DNA from: Carya illinoinensis
Lineage: Eukaryota; Streptophyta; Magnoliopsida; Fagales; Juglandaceae
NCBI RefSeq assembly: GCF_018687715.1
Contig: NC_056760.1
Span: 7,849,501-7,913,500 of the forward strand
Direction: 5' to 3'
Length of the DNA stretch: 64,000 nucleotides
In this document: positions 37,455 to 50,245 of the stretch, piece by piece
Position numbering within the stretch: position 1 is the first letter of the stretch
How the letters are laid out: the number at the start of each line of letters is the position of its first letter
Notes under the pieces: generated by a model
The model's input: the letters and a program-made list of their open reading frames with translations, nothing else
What the model was told of the DNA's origin: nothing
The model's database searches: none
Translations under genes and position numbers: made by a program

Positions 37455-38186
37455 ATGTCTTCCTCACAGTTCACCTCCTCTATCTACCTGTTCACTTTTG
37501 CTCTTCTCCTCCAAACCATATTAGGAGCCAGCCCTCTCTACCATGCCTGTTCCAGCTCTCAGAATTTCACAAGCAATGGCCCTTATGAATCAAACCTCAA
37601 AAAGCTCTTGAGTTATCTGCACTACAAAACCCCTCCCCAGGGTTTTGGCCTTGGTTCAGTTGGAAAGTTTGTTCAATTCCAAACTCACGGTCTTGCTCTC
37701 TGTCGCGGTGATGCTAATTCCACGGAATGCAAAACTTGTGTGAACGAGGCCAGCAATGAAATCCGCAAGCGCTGCCCGTATAATGAAGGTGCAATTATCT
37801 GGTACGATAATTGTCTTTTGAAGTACTCGAACAAAGATTTCTTCGGCCAAATCGATAATGAAGTCAGGTTCTTCTTGTTTAATGTGAGAAATGCTAGTGA
37901 GCCTGAAGTATTCAACCAGAAAACCAGGGATTTGTTGAGCCAACTAGCCAAGGAGGCGTCTGTGGTTCCCAAAATGTATGCAGTTGGAGAGGTTGAGCTC
38001 GGAGAATGGACGAAAGTCTACGGATATGCGCAGTGCACAAGAGACCTTTCGAGCATGAATTGTTTCAAGTGTCTTGAGAATGCGATCGGTGAACTTCCTA
38101 CTTGCTGCGATGGCAAAGAGGGAGGGAGGGTTATTGGTGGAAGCTGTAATATTAGATATGAGATTTACCCATTCTTTAGTGCTTAG
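37455..38186 (+). CDS. Secreted double-DUF26 protein, copy 3
   Basis: Single exon, 243 aa, start MSSSQFTSS. The signal peptide (~8-26) ends LGA|SP. The DUF26 signatures are CRGDANSTECKTC and CTRDLSSMNCFKC, with the family blocks AIIWYDNCLLKY and CCDGKEGGRVIGGSCN. Frame and promoter are intact. Closer to copy 2 than to copy 1 in promoter layout. A copia retrotransposon lies about 550 bp downstream. A secreted, possibly defence-related role is inferred from the family. Confidence 0.9.
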   Translation: MSSSQFTSSIYLFTFALLLQTILGASPLYHACSSSQNFTSNGPYESNLKKLLSYLHYKTPPQGFGLGSVGKFVQFQTHGLALCRGDANSTECKTCVNEASNEIRKRCPYNEGAIIWYDNCLLKYSNKDFFGQIDNEVRFFLFNVRNASEPEVFNQKTRDLLSQLAKEASVVPKMYAVGEVELGEWTKVYGYAQCTRDLSSMNCFKCLENAIGELPTCCDGKEGGRVIGGSCNIRYEIYPFFSA

Positions 38187-38205
38187 AATATTCTTTTTAA
38201 TTAAC

Positions 38206-38243
<38 letters not shown>

Positions 38244-38598
38244 ATAAATAAGGTTAAATTATTTTAAGATTAAATTTATGATTCTCAATATATAGTGACC
38301 CATGATCACCTCTCCTTTGTATAGGGTTGCATGTATATGTACGCGCGTGTTACTTATTGAATAAAATTTCCTTTCGATCTTTCACTGATCATGTGATTAT
38401 TGTGGGAATTACAAGTTCGTTAATTAGTTCAATAACATATAATTAGCAGCCATATATATAATTAATATCTATATATATATATATAGTACATTTCAATGAA
38501 AGAAATTAGATCAGCTGACCAATACTAATGAAATATTGGTCAAATCCCAATATCCTAGCTAGCTGCGCGCTAGCTACTCCAAACTGATCATTTATTAA

Positions 38599-38739
38599 GA
38601 GGAGTGTTATAATCTTGCTAACTCATTATAGGCAGCTTTCATATAATCCGTTAAATTTATTTTACAATAAAAATAATTTTACAATCTAATATATGATATG
38701 AAATTACGTCAATTTATAAAATTACTTTTATATAATTTC
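38599..38739. mobile_element. Left part of a MITE (family H) split by the copia element
   Basis: AT-rich words CAATAAAAATAATTTTACAA, ATATGATATGAAATTACGTC and TTTATAAAATTACTTTTATA match the order of a MITE at about 44650-44835. The likely remaining end (TTTTTGTGGCTAGAATATT) lies immediately after the copia element, at about 43512-43535. Confidence 0.4.
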
Positions 38740-38935
38740 TGTTACATTTTATATTCATTGTATTGCTCAACTACCTAGTTGGCAATAGTTATTTAGTTTT
38801 TAGTCAACGAGTCATTTAGTTATTTTGCTTTGTTGGTCTATATAAATAAGGTTGTGTGTAATTTTATTTCTCAAACCAGATAAGATCAATTTTTTCAGTT
38901 TTCCAGATTTTGAAAGTTTCTTCTCTAAGATTGTA
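38740..38935 (+). repeat. Left LTR of copia element
   Basis: Begins TGTTACATT; has TATATAAATAAGG as a TATA-like promoter at about 38840-38852; ends AAGATTGTA just before the primer-binding site. Confidence 0.8.
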
Positions 38936-38968
38936 AGATGGTATCAGTTGAATTTTAGGGTTTTCTTA

Positions 38969-39817
38969 ATGTCTTCCTATGTTTCTCATTCTTCCAAAAT
39001 GGAAGAGGATTCTACAAGTCCATATCATCTCCAAAATGGTGATTCTCCTAGATCTTATCTGATTACGCAACCATTGCTAGGAGATAATTACCATACCTGG
39101 CCTCACTCTATGGAAATGGCACTCATTCTCAAGAACAATATTGGTTTTGTGAATAGTTTGATTTCGCAACCTCTAGACACTTCTAATCGTCGTTACCATG
39201 CTTGGCTTTGTTGCACTACCATGGTTCTATCTTGAATCCTCAACTCTGTGTCTAAAGAAATTGCATCTAGTATCAGTTATGCCACTACAACGCAGGAGAT
39301 GTGGAATAAGCTTCATGAGCATTTTTCACAGAGCAATAGACCACGAATTTATCAGCTTCAAAAGGATCTTTCATTTGTTTCGCAAGAAAATCATTAAGTT
39401 AGTATTGCATATTATACACGATTTAAAGGTCTTTGGGATGAGCTCATGCACTATATAATCTTGTTCCTTCCTGTTCATGTGGTGCTTTACGAGTTTTACT
39501 TGAATATCAGCAACGCCAACATGTTATACATTTTCTTATGGGGTTAAATGAAGGTTTTTTACATGTACGTGGACAAATTCTACTCCTGGATCCTATTCCA
39601 TCGGTCAATAAGGTTTTTTCTTCTGTTTTACAAGAAGAAAAACAATTTGAGATTGGATATGATCGTTCTTTAACCATTGACACTACTACTTTTCTTGCTA
39701 AGAAAGTTGACGACTCTAACTTGAACAAACAGCCTTTTCGCAAAAATAGGCCTATTTGTACATGTTGTAGACTTGCAAATCATACAGAGGATAAGTGTTA
39801 TAAGCTTCATGGTTCCA
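38969..39817 (+). pseudogene. copia gag remnant
   Basis: Starts MSSYVSHSS, then LLGDNYHTWPHSMEMALILK as in copia-type Gag proteins (UBN2-like). A TGA at 39233-39235 replaces the tryptophan expected after MVLS. Reading continues through MWNKLHEHFSQ and RFKGLWDEL with further stops and frame changes. The C-terminal zinc knuckle CTCCRLANHTEDKC (CX2CX4HX4C) is intact near 39755-39796. Confidence 0.8.
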
Positions 39818-40124
39818 CCTAGGAACAAGATGAGAGGAAAAAAGCATTTTGCTAATCAAGTGTCTTTTTTGACACTTCTCACTAGTACTCCCTCATATAT
39901 GAATATACAATTGCCTATTGTTCAAGAACAATGTCAGAAGTTATTAGCATTGCTCAATATTAAGCCCTCTGCCTCTGATGATAGTTCTTCTCATCATGTT
40001 GCTATGATTCTTACTCAATCATCTTCATTAATTGATTTTTCAAGTAATCTTTTTTCTTCTGATGTTTCTGATGTATGTCATAATCATTTTGTGTGTTCAT
40101 CTAACGCATCTGCCCATTATTCAA

Positions 40125-41949
40125 TTTCTAAAGATTCTTGGATCATATATATGTGTGCTACTGATCACATTATTCATTTTGTTAATTATTTCACCACAAT
40201 TACATCTATTCTTAATACTTCAATTACACTTCCAAATGGTGCTTTTGTATCTGTCTCACATGTTGGTACTATCAAGATTTCTGATTCTTTAACCTTGACA
40301 AATGTTCTTTGTGCTCCCTCATTTCAATTTAATCTTCTCTCAATTACTAAACTCGCAACTTCCGTACATTGTTGTTTTGTTTTTTTCTACCTGAATCTTG
40401 TTTTATTCAAGACTTAACAATATGGAAGATTGAATGGGTTGAAGAATTGAGGGACTTTACATTTTGCAGAAGACAGTTCCTAATTTGTATGTAGTTTCTA
40501 TGCCTTTAAATAACAAGTTTAGAGTCAATTTTGTAATTGATTCTAACTTTAATCTTTGGCATAATCGTTTGGGACATCCCAGTCATTCCATTTTATAGCT
40601 TGTAGCACATACTATTCCTAATGTTTCTCTTCAATCCAATGAAGTTCCTCATTGTGCAGTTTGCCCATTACCCAAACAAAGGCATTTGCCTTTTCCACAT
40701 AGTTCTCATATTTCTAATACTCTTTTTAGTTTGATTCATTGTGAGATTTTGGGTCCTTTCTCAATAACTACCACAAATGATCCTTGATATTTCTTAACAA
40801 TTGTTGATGACTATACACGATGTACATGAGCTTATTTGATGAAATCTACTGATGTCAAACAATTTCTAATCTCTTTCTATCATCTTGTTGAAACTAAATT
40901 TCATACCAAAATTTAGTCCATCAGATCAGATAATGGTCTATTTTCCTGTTGAAACTCAATTTCATACCAAAATTCAATACATTAGATCAGATAATGGTCC
41001 TAAATATGTCTTGACAGACTTTCTTTCTTCTAAAGATATTCTACATCAAACTATTTGTGCAAAACACCACAACAAAAACTCTATTGTTGAGAGAAAACAT
41101 CAGTATCTTTTGAATGTGGCGAAAGCTCTTAGATTTCAATCCAATCTTCCACTTCATTTTTTGGGAGATTGCATCTTAACAGTTGCTTATCTCATAAACA
41201 GAATTCTTTCACCTCAATTGTCCAATAAATCTCCTCGTGAGCTTCTATATCATAGTCCACCCACATACACTCATCGTAGAGTTTTTGGATGCTTATGTTA
41301 TGCTTTTACCTGCACTCATAATAGATCAAAATTTGCTTCTCAAGCTTGTAAATGTAACTTCTTAGGTTACCCTTACGGTACCAAAGGTTACAAAGTGTTT
41401 GATTTAGTCACAAATTCATTGTTTGTGTCTAGACGTGTTATCTTCTATGAGTCTATTTTTCCTTTTCATTTTGATTCTTCTCGTATAGAGTCTATTCCAT
41501 TTTTTTGTTCAAATTCTATAACTTTAGTCCTGCCCAAATATGTCAGTGATATTTCTATTCCTCTTAGTTCATCTGCTTCATCTTCAAATACAAATTTTGT
41601 TTCCAATATTCGTGATTTACATGATTCAAGTCAACTTCCTCCTCTTAGAAGATTCAACAAAAGTCACAAGGTTCCTGGCTACTTTCAAAAATACCATTGT
41701 TTCCTTTTTTCTTTTGTTGTTTCACCATCTTCTACATGTTCTAATAGTTCTAAAATTTATACATCAGGTAAACAATACAACATTTCTATTTTCCTTTCAT
41801 ATACCAATTTGTCTTCTACTCATCATGCTTTTAGCTTGGTTATTTCTTCAAATATTGAACCAGAATTCTATCATCAAGTTGTTAAGCATTCTCATTTGCG
41901 AGATGCTATGGCTGATGAATTAGCTACATTAGAAGCTAATAACACCTAG
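40125..41949 (+). pseudogene. copia protease and integrase remnant
   Basis: The protease site reads DSWIIYMCATDHI, where the family has D-S/T-G; the catalytic aspartate is lost (Y). The GAG-pre-integrase motif LWHNRLGHPSH is near 40556. The integrase core has IRSDNGPKY and SIVERKHQYLLN. A 61-bp tandem duplication (40887-40947 and 40948-41008) of the segment before the SDNG motif shifts the frame. Stops at several points (for example after HSIL and TNDP) confirm decay. Confidence 0.85.
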
Positions 41950-41982
41950 GTTCTTACTGATTTTCTTTCTAATAAAACAGCC

Positions 41983-43279
41983 ATGGGATGCAAGTGGATA
42001 TATAAGATCAAGTACAACGCTAATGGCTCTATTGAACGATATAAAGCACGTTTAGTAGCTAAGAGGTATAAACAGTATGAAGGGTTAGATTACTTTGAAA
42101 CTTTTTCTCCAGTAGCAAAGATGGTGACTGTGAGATGTGTTATTGCTTTGGCAGCCATGTTTAAGAGGCATTTGGTTCACTTGGATGTTAATAATATTTC
42201 TCTTCATGGAGATTTAAATAAAGAAATATATATGAAGTTGCCTCTTGATTATGGTAGAAAGGGGGACACTCATGTTTGAAAGTTGTAGAAATCCCTATAT
42301 GAGTTGAAACAAGCCTCTCAGCAGTGGAGTCATAAATTTACGACTACTCTGCTCACTCATGGTTTTACTCAGTCAAAATTTGATTATTTTCTATTTACTA
42401 GAATGCAAGGCACCTCCTTGATTGCATTACTAGTTTATGGGATGATAATTCGATAGCTAGTAATAATCTGGAATCTGTTACTCTATTGAAAGCTTAGTTG
42501 CATCATTAGTTCAAACTTAAGGATTTAGGCCAATTGAAATATTTTTTGGGCATAGAAGTAGCTTATTCTAAGCAGGGTATTTCCATTAGTCAACGCAAGT
42601 ATGCACTGGAAATATTATCTGACATAGGTTTTCTTGGTTTCAAACCTATTTCAACTCCAATCGATTCTCATTTGAAGCTGAACAAGTCTAATGGTACTCT
42701 TTTATTTGACCCTACTTCTTATAGAAGGTTGATTGGTAAGTTGTTGTATCTAATTGTTATCTTAAAGGCACACCCAGACGAGGTTTATTTTTCCCAACTT
42801 CATCTTCTTTACATTTAAAGACATTTGTTGATTCTGATTGGGCAAGTTGCCCTGATACAAAGATATCAGTTACTGGTTATTATGTTTTCATTAGTGATTC
42901 TTTGATCTCATGAAAGTCCAAAAAACAACAAACTATCTCTTGGTCTTCTACTGAAGCCGAATATAGGTCTATGGCTTTGATGTTTACGAGCTCACATGGA
43001 TTGGATACTTATTTCAGGATCTGCAAGTGAAGCATGATCAAGCAGCACTATTGTTTTGTGATAGCCAAGCAACCCTCCACCCTCCACATTGTTGTCAACC
43101 CTGTTTTTCACGAATGCACTAAGCACATTGATCTTAATTGTCATTTGATTCAAGATAAGATAGAAGCTAGTTCAATTCACACATTGCATGTCTCATCGGA
43201 TCATCAAGTGGCAGATTTATTGACTAAACCTTTAAGTTTTCCTTTTTTTTATGCTTTGTTATCCAGATGGATATTTTGA
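41983..43279 (+). pseudogene. copia reverse transcriptase and RNase H remnant
   Basis: RT begins [11 protein letters not shown] and continues [33 protein letters not shown]. The catalytic YVDD box is broken: at about 42435 the DNA reads TTTATGGGATGAT where TTTATGTGGATGAT would be expected, so two bases are missing and the frame is lost at the active site. [11 protein letters not shown] follows in a later frame. RNase H words SWSSTEAEYRSMA and ADLLTKPL come next, with a TGA inside. Confidence 0.85.
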
Positions 43280-43306
43280 ACATCTATACTCCATCTTGAG
43301 GGGTAC

Positions 43307-43506
43307 TATTACATTTTATATTCATTATATAGCTGATCAACTACCTAGTTGGCATTAGTTAGTTAGTTTTTAGCCAATGAGTCATTTAGTCATTTTGCTT
43401 TGGTACTGGTCTACATAAATAAGATTGCATGTAATCTTTTTTCTCAATGAATAAGATTAATTTTTTTAGTTTTTTAGATTCTCGAAGTTTCTTCTCTAAG
43501 ATTGTA
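43307..43506 (+). repeat. Right LTR of copia element
   Basis: Matches the left LTR along its length with substitutions and small indels; begins TATTACATT and ends AAGATTGTA. Confidence 0.8.
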
Positions 43507-44168
43507 ATAATCTTTTTGTGGCTAGAATATTTTCCTTTATTTAATGACTTTCGAACTTACTTCTTTTTAGGAGAATGTATATATATATTATATGGTGGAT
43601 GGACCAACGTATGAGTGCTTTAAACCCCAGTATACTGGACTTACGTATGGATATATGGACCTACGTACTGGACTTGAAAGCTGCATTTTAATGGCCTTCA
43701 GAATGATCTGATTCTCTCTCTTTTAGGTCGTTTGTCATATTGCCTTCACATGTAAGCTGCTTCAGTTGCACGCAGGGGAAAGAATATATGACCACGCACT
43801 CTCTCTATCGATCTCACCTTTACTCCAAACACAAGCATGTATAATATACACATACACGTACGGGAATGAAAAGGTAAAATGATGAAGCTAGCTGTTTAAA
43901 ACAAAATATGCCAATATTGCCATTGCCATAATATTCCGTACGTACATATACATTACGATTAATATCCATTCTCTATGCATGCAGCGTACGATCGAGATGC
44001 CAGCTAGCTAGCTATATATATAGCTGTTTTTTCTTTTCTTTTTTGGTAAATTTCTTCGCGAGAATTAGCTAGCGCTGCTAGTCGTGCATGAGTACTTGCA
44101 TGCGGATATTGTACATATCTTGCAAAAGTTCATTATAATAAGCTTATGATCATCAGAATATACAGAAA

Positions 44169-44204
<36 letters not shown>

Positions 44205-44562
44205 TCATACGTTATTATAAATAGCTATTGACCTTCATGTAACAATCTGCATGCCATTATCCCCCAAATAATTTTCCGTGGTGATCACCAATATTATCAT
44301 TAATTTACAAAGTTTCAAAATATAATGTCACACACAGTACTAGTAACTAATACTTGAAATGATCTGCATGGGACCCTAGCTAGCTAATTAATTAGCCGTT
44401 GCTGATCATGATATATATATATATATATATTAATATATAATGAGTACCATAGTAGTTATGGTGGTTACAACTTAATGCAGCTGCTTAATCAGGCCAGTTA
44501 AACTAACATGCATGAATGCTTATTAATTAATTAACTATGATTAGGTGATCATGAATAGAATC

Positions 44563-44595
<33 letters not shown>

Positions 44596-46100
44596 GAGTA
44601 CTACTACTTGATCCTGCTAATTGATTAGTAGGCACTATTGATAGATGTTACATATAGAGAAATACTCTATCTACAAAAGATTATACAAAAATAATCCTAT
44701 AAATTAACGTGATTTGATGTAATTTATCGGATGATACAATTACTTTTATTATAAAGTTAATCTAATATATTATATGAAATCATATCAATTTATAGAATTA
44801 TTTTATATATTTTATTTGTGAATATAGTAATACTCATATATATATATATATATAGGGCCCATCGATTGAGATCCTCTAGGCATTAATTTGGATCTACATC
44901 TCATGAATACAAAATTTGCTAGGTTGGAGGCATGCATTATGGACCGGCCTTATCCGACGAACGAGCTGTACATGATTTAATTTATTCAATGAATTCACTA
45001 TTCATTTTATAAAGGAACTTGTGTATTTATTCGATGGTATGCTCGCTAGCTACATCGATCCCCACACAACAAATTAGTAGTTCTCCGGCCATGACCGTGC
45101 AAGTTGCCAAAAGATAAAAGACAACTCAGGTCCAACCCCAATTATTAATTACTTGGCCAATGTCATGTCGTATCGAGTACTACTTCTAATTATGACTACC
45201 GAACTTTAACTTTCCCATAAGGCAACAATATTAATAATTAATAATATTGGAAGCTGGAAAAAAGGATGGCCATTAATGACTTCGTTCGTGCGGTCTGATA
45301 ACTACATTTCAACGTCCATGAGATGAAGTACTGATTTATAGCGATCGATGCTTAAGAAAGGGATCGAAAGAATTTAAAGAATGAAAGGGATCCTTAATCG
45401 AAAAGCCTACTTGCATCAAAAGAAAAGAACATGCCAAAAAAGAATAAAGTGTACGTTTTATTTAATTATAAGCCTAGCTATTTCCAGGCCATGCATCTAT
45501 ATATCGAATCCAAGGAATAATTAAGTACATTCATATCTTTATATAATATTTTTGCATGATTTCTGAATATATATATATATATATATACATATATTATTAA
45601 GTACATTTACACCACTAACTGCGCGGATACCTGTAATAAAAAGAGAAAACAATATAGGATGCCGGGTGAAACTCTAATACCTAAATTAAAGAAGTCATCT
45701 CAATACAAGTATATGAATGAATATATTAGATGTGTTACCTTTAGGTGTTATTTATAGAAGTGTGGTAATGGTAATGACGATCAACCTCTAAAATTTATTT
45801 AGAAATTTTTTGTATTAATTTGAGTAATTATATTTCTAATCAATCGAAAGCTTTATCTATTATCCACAATATATATGATAAAACCATCTTTAGACTTGCA
45901 CTTGGCCCATTACTCCATTAGTATGCATTTCCCTGATCATTAATATTGGGTTTATATAAATTGTATCATTAAATCTCTATACAGTACGCTAGCTGCACGT
46001 GTTTTTATTTGTTTCTCTATAACTATTAATTTATTTCCTTAGTTATATGTGTATATTCAAATTATAAGTACTGTAGACAAATCATATAGTAATTATATAT
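43507..46100. other. Gene-less AT-rich stretch
   Basis: (TA)n tracts at about 44169-44202, 44410-44430, 44563-44590 and 44838-44853, and a MITE-like unit at about 44650-44835 (family H; ACTCTATCTACAAAAG and TTTGTGAATATAGTAATACTC as rough inverted ends). No gene was seen. Confidence 0.6.
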
Positions 46101-46105
46101 ATATC

Positions 46106-46275
46106 GGCAATATTACATACAATCGTGGAATTGCTAACGTCGCGTAATCACTTTGAAAAAGAGTGGGGTACACAATTAAAAAGTTAGTTTTTTTTCATGT
46201 GGATCTCATATTAATTCATTTTTTTCAAAGTGACTGCACGCCACTTATACAACCACGACTGTAAATATCATTTCT
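46106..46275. mobile_element. MITE family A copy 2
   Basis: Begins ATTACATACAATCGTGGAAT; TCGCGTAATCACTTTGAAAA pairs with TTTTTTTCAAAGTGACTGCA; ends ACAACCACGACTGTAAATAT. Imperfect long palindrome of about 170 bp. Confidence 0.7.
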
Positions 46276-46336
46276 ATATATATATATCCACAAACACGAT
46301 ATAACGTATCAAATAAAAAGAAGTGACATTGATAAT

Positions 46337-46493
46337 CAAAAATTCTATGTGCAGTCATTTTTGTGCACTCTTTTGTGCATTCCAGTGATATGATTAGTTG
46401 GATATTAAAAAAAAATTAATCCAGCCAATCATATCAGTGGAGTGCACAGGGAGTACGCAAAAGTGACTATATGTAGCATTGCTCTAATGTAAA
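46337..46493. mobile_element. MITE family B copy
   Basis: Inverted blocks CAGTGATATGATTAGTTGG and CCAGCCAATCATATCAGTGG, with ends TATGTGCAGTCATTTTTGTG and CAAAAGTGACTATATGTAGC. A near-complete palindrome, the best-preserved copy in the window. Confidence 0.7.
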
Positions 46494-47005
46494 AGCTGCA
46501 CCGGCCATGATGAAACCGTTCTCATGATCGTGCCTTTTTTTTTTTTTTTGTCTAATTATTATCCATCCTAATTTTATTAATAAACCCTTATTTATAATAG
46601 AGAAAAACCATAATTACAACAAGAGATCTAGGGATACAAATATAAAATAAGACCAAAACCAGACCTCAAGTATAATACGAATTTTTTTTATTTAAAATTT
46701 AAATTAACATTATTTTTAATTAAATTTATTTTTTGTGATCAATCATATTAGATTAATATATATATATTAATACGTAATTGTGCTTGTAATTATATTTTTT
46801 CTTGATAATTCACCAAAAATAAATGCATAAAAAAAGTTCTACGATATTTATTATTTTTATTATTATTTATAATTATTATATTTGATTAAGATTTAAAAAA
46901 AGTTATTTTATTTAATAGCTTTATACCACGTACCTACCAAGTAGAAAGATTTTATTTTTCAATAAATATGTTATGTGATGCAGAGCTGGTAGAATTTTTT
47001 GAAGA

Positions 47006-47172
47006 GCAATGTTATATACAGTCGTGAAATTACAAAAGTCGCGTAATCGTTTTGAAAAAAAATAGAGTCTACGATTAAAAAGTTAATTTTTTTACGTAAG
47101 TTTTATATTAATTTATTTTTTTAAAATGACTACACGCTGTTTACACAATCACGATTACAAATACTATTTTTC
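47006..47172. mobile_element. MITE family A copy 3
   Basis: GTTATATACAGTCGTGAAAT, TCGCGTAATCGTTTTGAAAA, TAAAATGACTACACGCTG and CACAATCACGATTACAAATA, in the same order as copy 2. Confidence 0.7.
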
Positions 47173-47605
47173 TTTTTTTTTTTAAAAGAAAAAACGGTGT
47201 ACATGCTACATTTTTGTCTTATGCGCTGAATAGTGAATGTAAAGATGCTACAGCGCCGAATGAAAGTTGTAGAAACAGCCAACACTCAACAGGGAAAGGT
47301 TTCGGAAATCGGAACAAGGAAGGAAGTACGAAGTGGCAAGATCTAGTAATTAAAAAACCAGACTGAGGCCATTTTCGTGATTTGAAGCGTGGCTCACCGA
47401 CTGTAGGCGGTTAACGCACCGACTGATTGATTCTTGTCTTCCTCGCCACAGTTCCTCTCTGGCTTTCCGCTCTCTATAAGCTCTCTCACTCAACCACCGT
47501 CCACAGCAATTCAAATCGAAGCAAGCTATCAAAGCAAAAGTGTCAGACTCAGAGTGAAGAGAGAGAGAGAGAGAGAGATCTGTAGGCTTCACCGAGAGAC
47601 ACAGA

Positions 47606-50211
47606 ATGAGGGAACCACAGGGTGCGGTGGGGATTGAGAGCAACAACTACGCAACGTCGCCACCGCAGGCCCTGCTGGAGAGGCTCAAGGATTATGGCCA
47701 GGAGGACGCTTTTGCCCTCTGGGACGAGCTCTCCCCCGAGGAACGCGACCTTCTCGTCAAGGAAATCGAGGTCATTTCATCCTCCTCCTCTGGATCTCTC
47801 TCTCTCTCTTCGTTGTTTTGTTTGTGCTATCTTCTCTGTTCTGCTGCCCTTTCATGTTTGGTTCATGACAAGGATGACGAACCAACGTAAAGAATATTAA
47901 CGGCTTGAAACGATCGAGCTTAACGGCGGCTTTGAGAGTTTGCTTCTCTGGCGTCAAACAACGGGACATTCGTAATTCGGAACTCTTCGTTTATTTTTGT
48001 TTGTCTATATTTTCTGAATTGGCAAACAGGGGCTTAGTGATGAGTTTTTGGTGAATTCTATTGATTTGTGATCAAATCGATGTCATCCACCGCGAATTAA
48101 CTGAATCGCTGATTTTTTGTCACGAGTTAATTTATTTTGTGATTAAAAAATAGTTTTTTTAACAGTGCCTTTGAGATATGAATTTGTTATAATTGATTAT
48201 GCTTTCTTCAGAATTTGGATCTTCCAAGGATCGATCGGATCATTAGATGCTCGGTTCAATCTCAAGGTTAGAATGTCTCTCATCTCTCTTTAGATATAGT
48301 TGTAATACGTATATAAATGCATGCGTGGGTATGCACTTATAGTGCTGTTCTGATACCTTTGATATGTGAATTACATGCTTTTATCTGAGGTTTTAGGGCT
48401 ACCAGCAGCGGCGATAGAGCCCGTGCCGGAGAGCAGTGTCTCGACGGTGGAGGAACGAACACTTGAACAGAGAGAGCGATGGTGGAAGATGGGTTTGAAG
48501 GCCATCTCGGACGGAAAATTGGCCGTCTTGCTTTTATCTGGTGGCCAGGTGTTCCTGTTTTTACTCGCTCTCTCTCTCTCTCTGTTTTAATTTGTCAAAC
48601 CGCATGACATACTTGATGCGCCGTATTTTACTGTAGATCGCCTTTAAGTTCATGTGCAAACTTTATAGTGAAAGGAATTGATTATTTAATAATTATGCTT
48701 AAGTGGAGAAATCTCTGAGTCTCTCTCTAACCATAATTCTTTTATGATGTTGCTTTTTGGAATTTATCCACTCAAAACAATTTAATGACATCTATGTTTA
48801 CTAATAATGTAAAAGTGTCGACCTTTCCGTGGATAATCTGTCTCTCTCTCTCTCTCTCTCTCTCCTCACGTTATGGCTAGTATTACATTCTTTTCCGAAC
48901 GTCTGCTTATGAACTTTCTCATTAGTAAGCAGTGATTGTAGCTTTTTCGTGAATAATCATTATTTGTGACAAAGTTGCTTTATAGGATTCCACAATCTTC
49001 TTAGTTGGAAGCTACTATGGAAAATGGAAATTAATTCAGGGGTATCCTCTTCAAGATCATCAAATTTGATACTAAAAGCACTTAGGCCCCAACATTATAA
49101 TAGAACACTTTGGAGAATGTTATATCGTTTTTCCATGCCTTTGTTTACGAACAAATGTTTGGGAGGTTTTATTTATTTTTGTATTTTATCCATTTTCAAT
49201 AACTAAAACTACAAGATAAGATAACTATTTAGACAAATATAGCTGGAAAGAAAAATGATTGAATGTAATTTGTTTTTATGGGACTTTAAGATTTTAATCT
49301 CTAAGACATAGAAAGATCACATTTGTGCCCCATCATCTCCTCCTTCCTCAGTCATCAAGTAATATTGGACAGTGGCTTTCTCATTTTGATTTGTATACTA
49401 ATACTAATTTTCCTTTTGGCTTTCTGGGTTCATACAGAATCACAGATTATTTAACATAAAACTGATCATAGACCTTTTTTTCCTTTCATTTTTTTGGTTA
49501 GGGTTAATGATGTACCCTCAATTAGCTTTATCAATAAATATTTTTGCAAAATTAATTTTTCTTGAAACAATAGGAACATGTGGATTAAATCATTGCAAAC
49601 ATAGTTGCCCATAAAAATAAATTGCAAACACACTGAGGAAACTCCACCCAATTTCCTGATGAAAGGGGCCGTGGAACTGGATTGAGTCCTTGTAGTTCTA
49701 CCCCTCTTAATGGTTGATTGAAACTGTGTTACATAAGAACTAGAAGGACTTATTGAGGACTTACAGTGTATGGTGTTCTTGAACTGCCATAAGAAGTTAC
49801 TTTGATTGCTTGTGAGTAAACACTGCATGCAAGATGGTTTATGGGTATTGAATGTATCACAATGGCCTTAATGGTAGGTTTAAGTGTATGTCAGTGCAGA
49901 TATCTTAAAGTATTTTCTCCTTCTGTGGTTTTTAATTAAATCTTTGATTACTTGTAAAAGAAAAAGATCTTAAAATCTTGTAGTCACCCTCCCTCATATT
50001 TTTTCCTTGATAATGGGCACGTGTTAGCATGTTGCTGGCTCAAGATTACACAGATGGGTTGATTGGTCCATCAATATAATTTAGTTTTGGAAAATGGATG
50101 TATTTAATCCTTTAGACATTATCACGATGCATGTTACACTACCTCCATGGTGTGGTTTGCTCTGCAGATTATTTAGTGTCATCCATAGTTTTACTTGTGC
50201 CATATCTTCTG

Positions 50212-50245
<34 letters not shown>

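Larger units (their letters stand above)
38740..43506 (+). mobile_element. Ty1/copia LTR retrotransposon, degenerate, 4.77 kb
   Basis: LTRs at 38740-38935 (196 bp) and 43307-43506 (200 bp) are clearly alike but diverged (TTACATTTTATATTCATT at the start, TTTCTTCTCTAAGATTGTA at the end). A primer-binding site TGGTATCAG (38939-38947), complementary to initiator-Met tRNA, follows the left LTR. CTTGAGGGGTAC precedes the right LTR as polypurine tract. The order gag, protease, integrase, RT, RNase H identifies Ty1/copia. Many stops and frameshifts make it inactive. The right LTR starts TA instead of TG, and no clean target duplication was identified. Confidence 0.9.
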
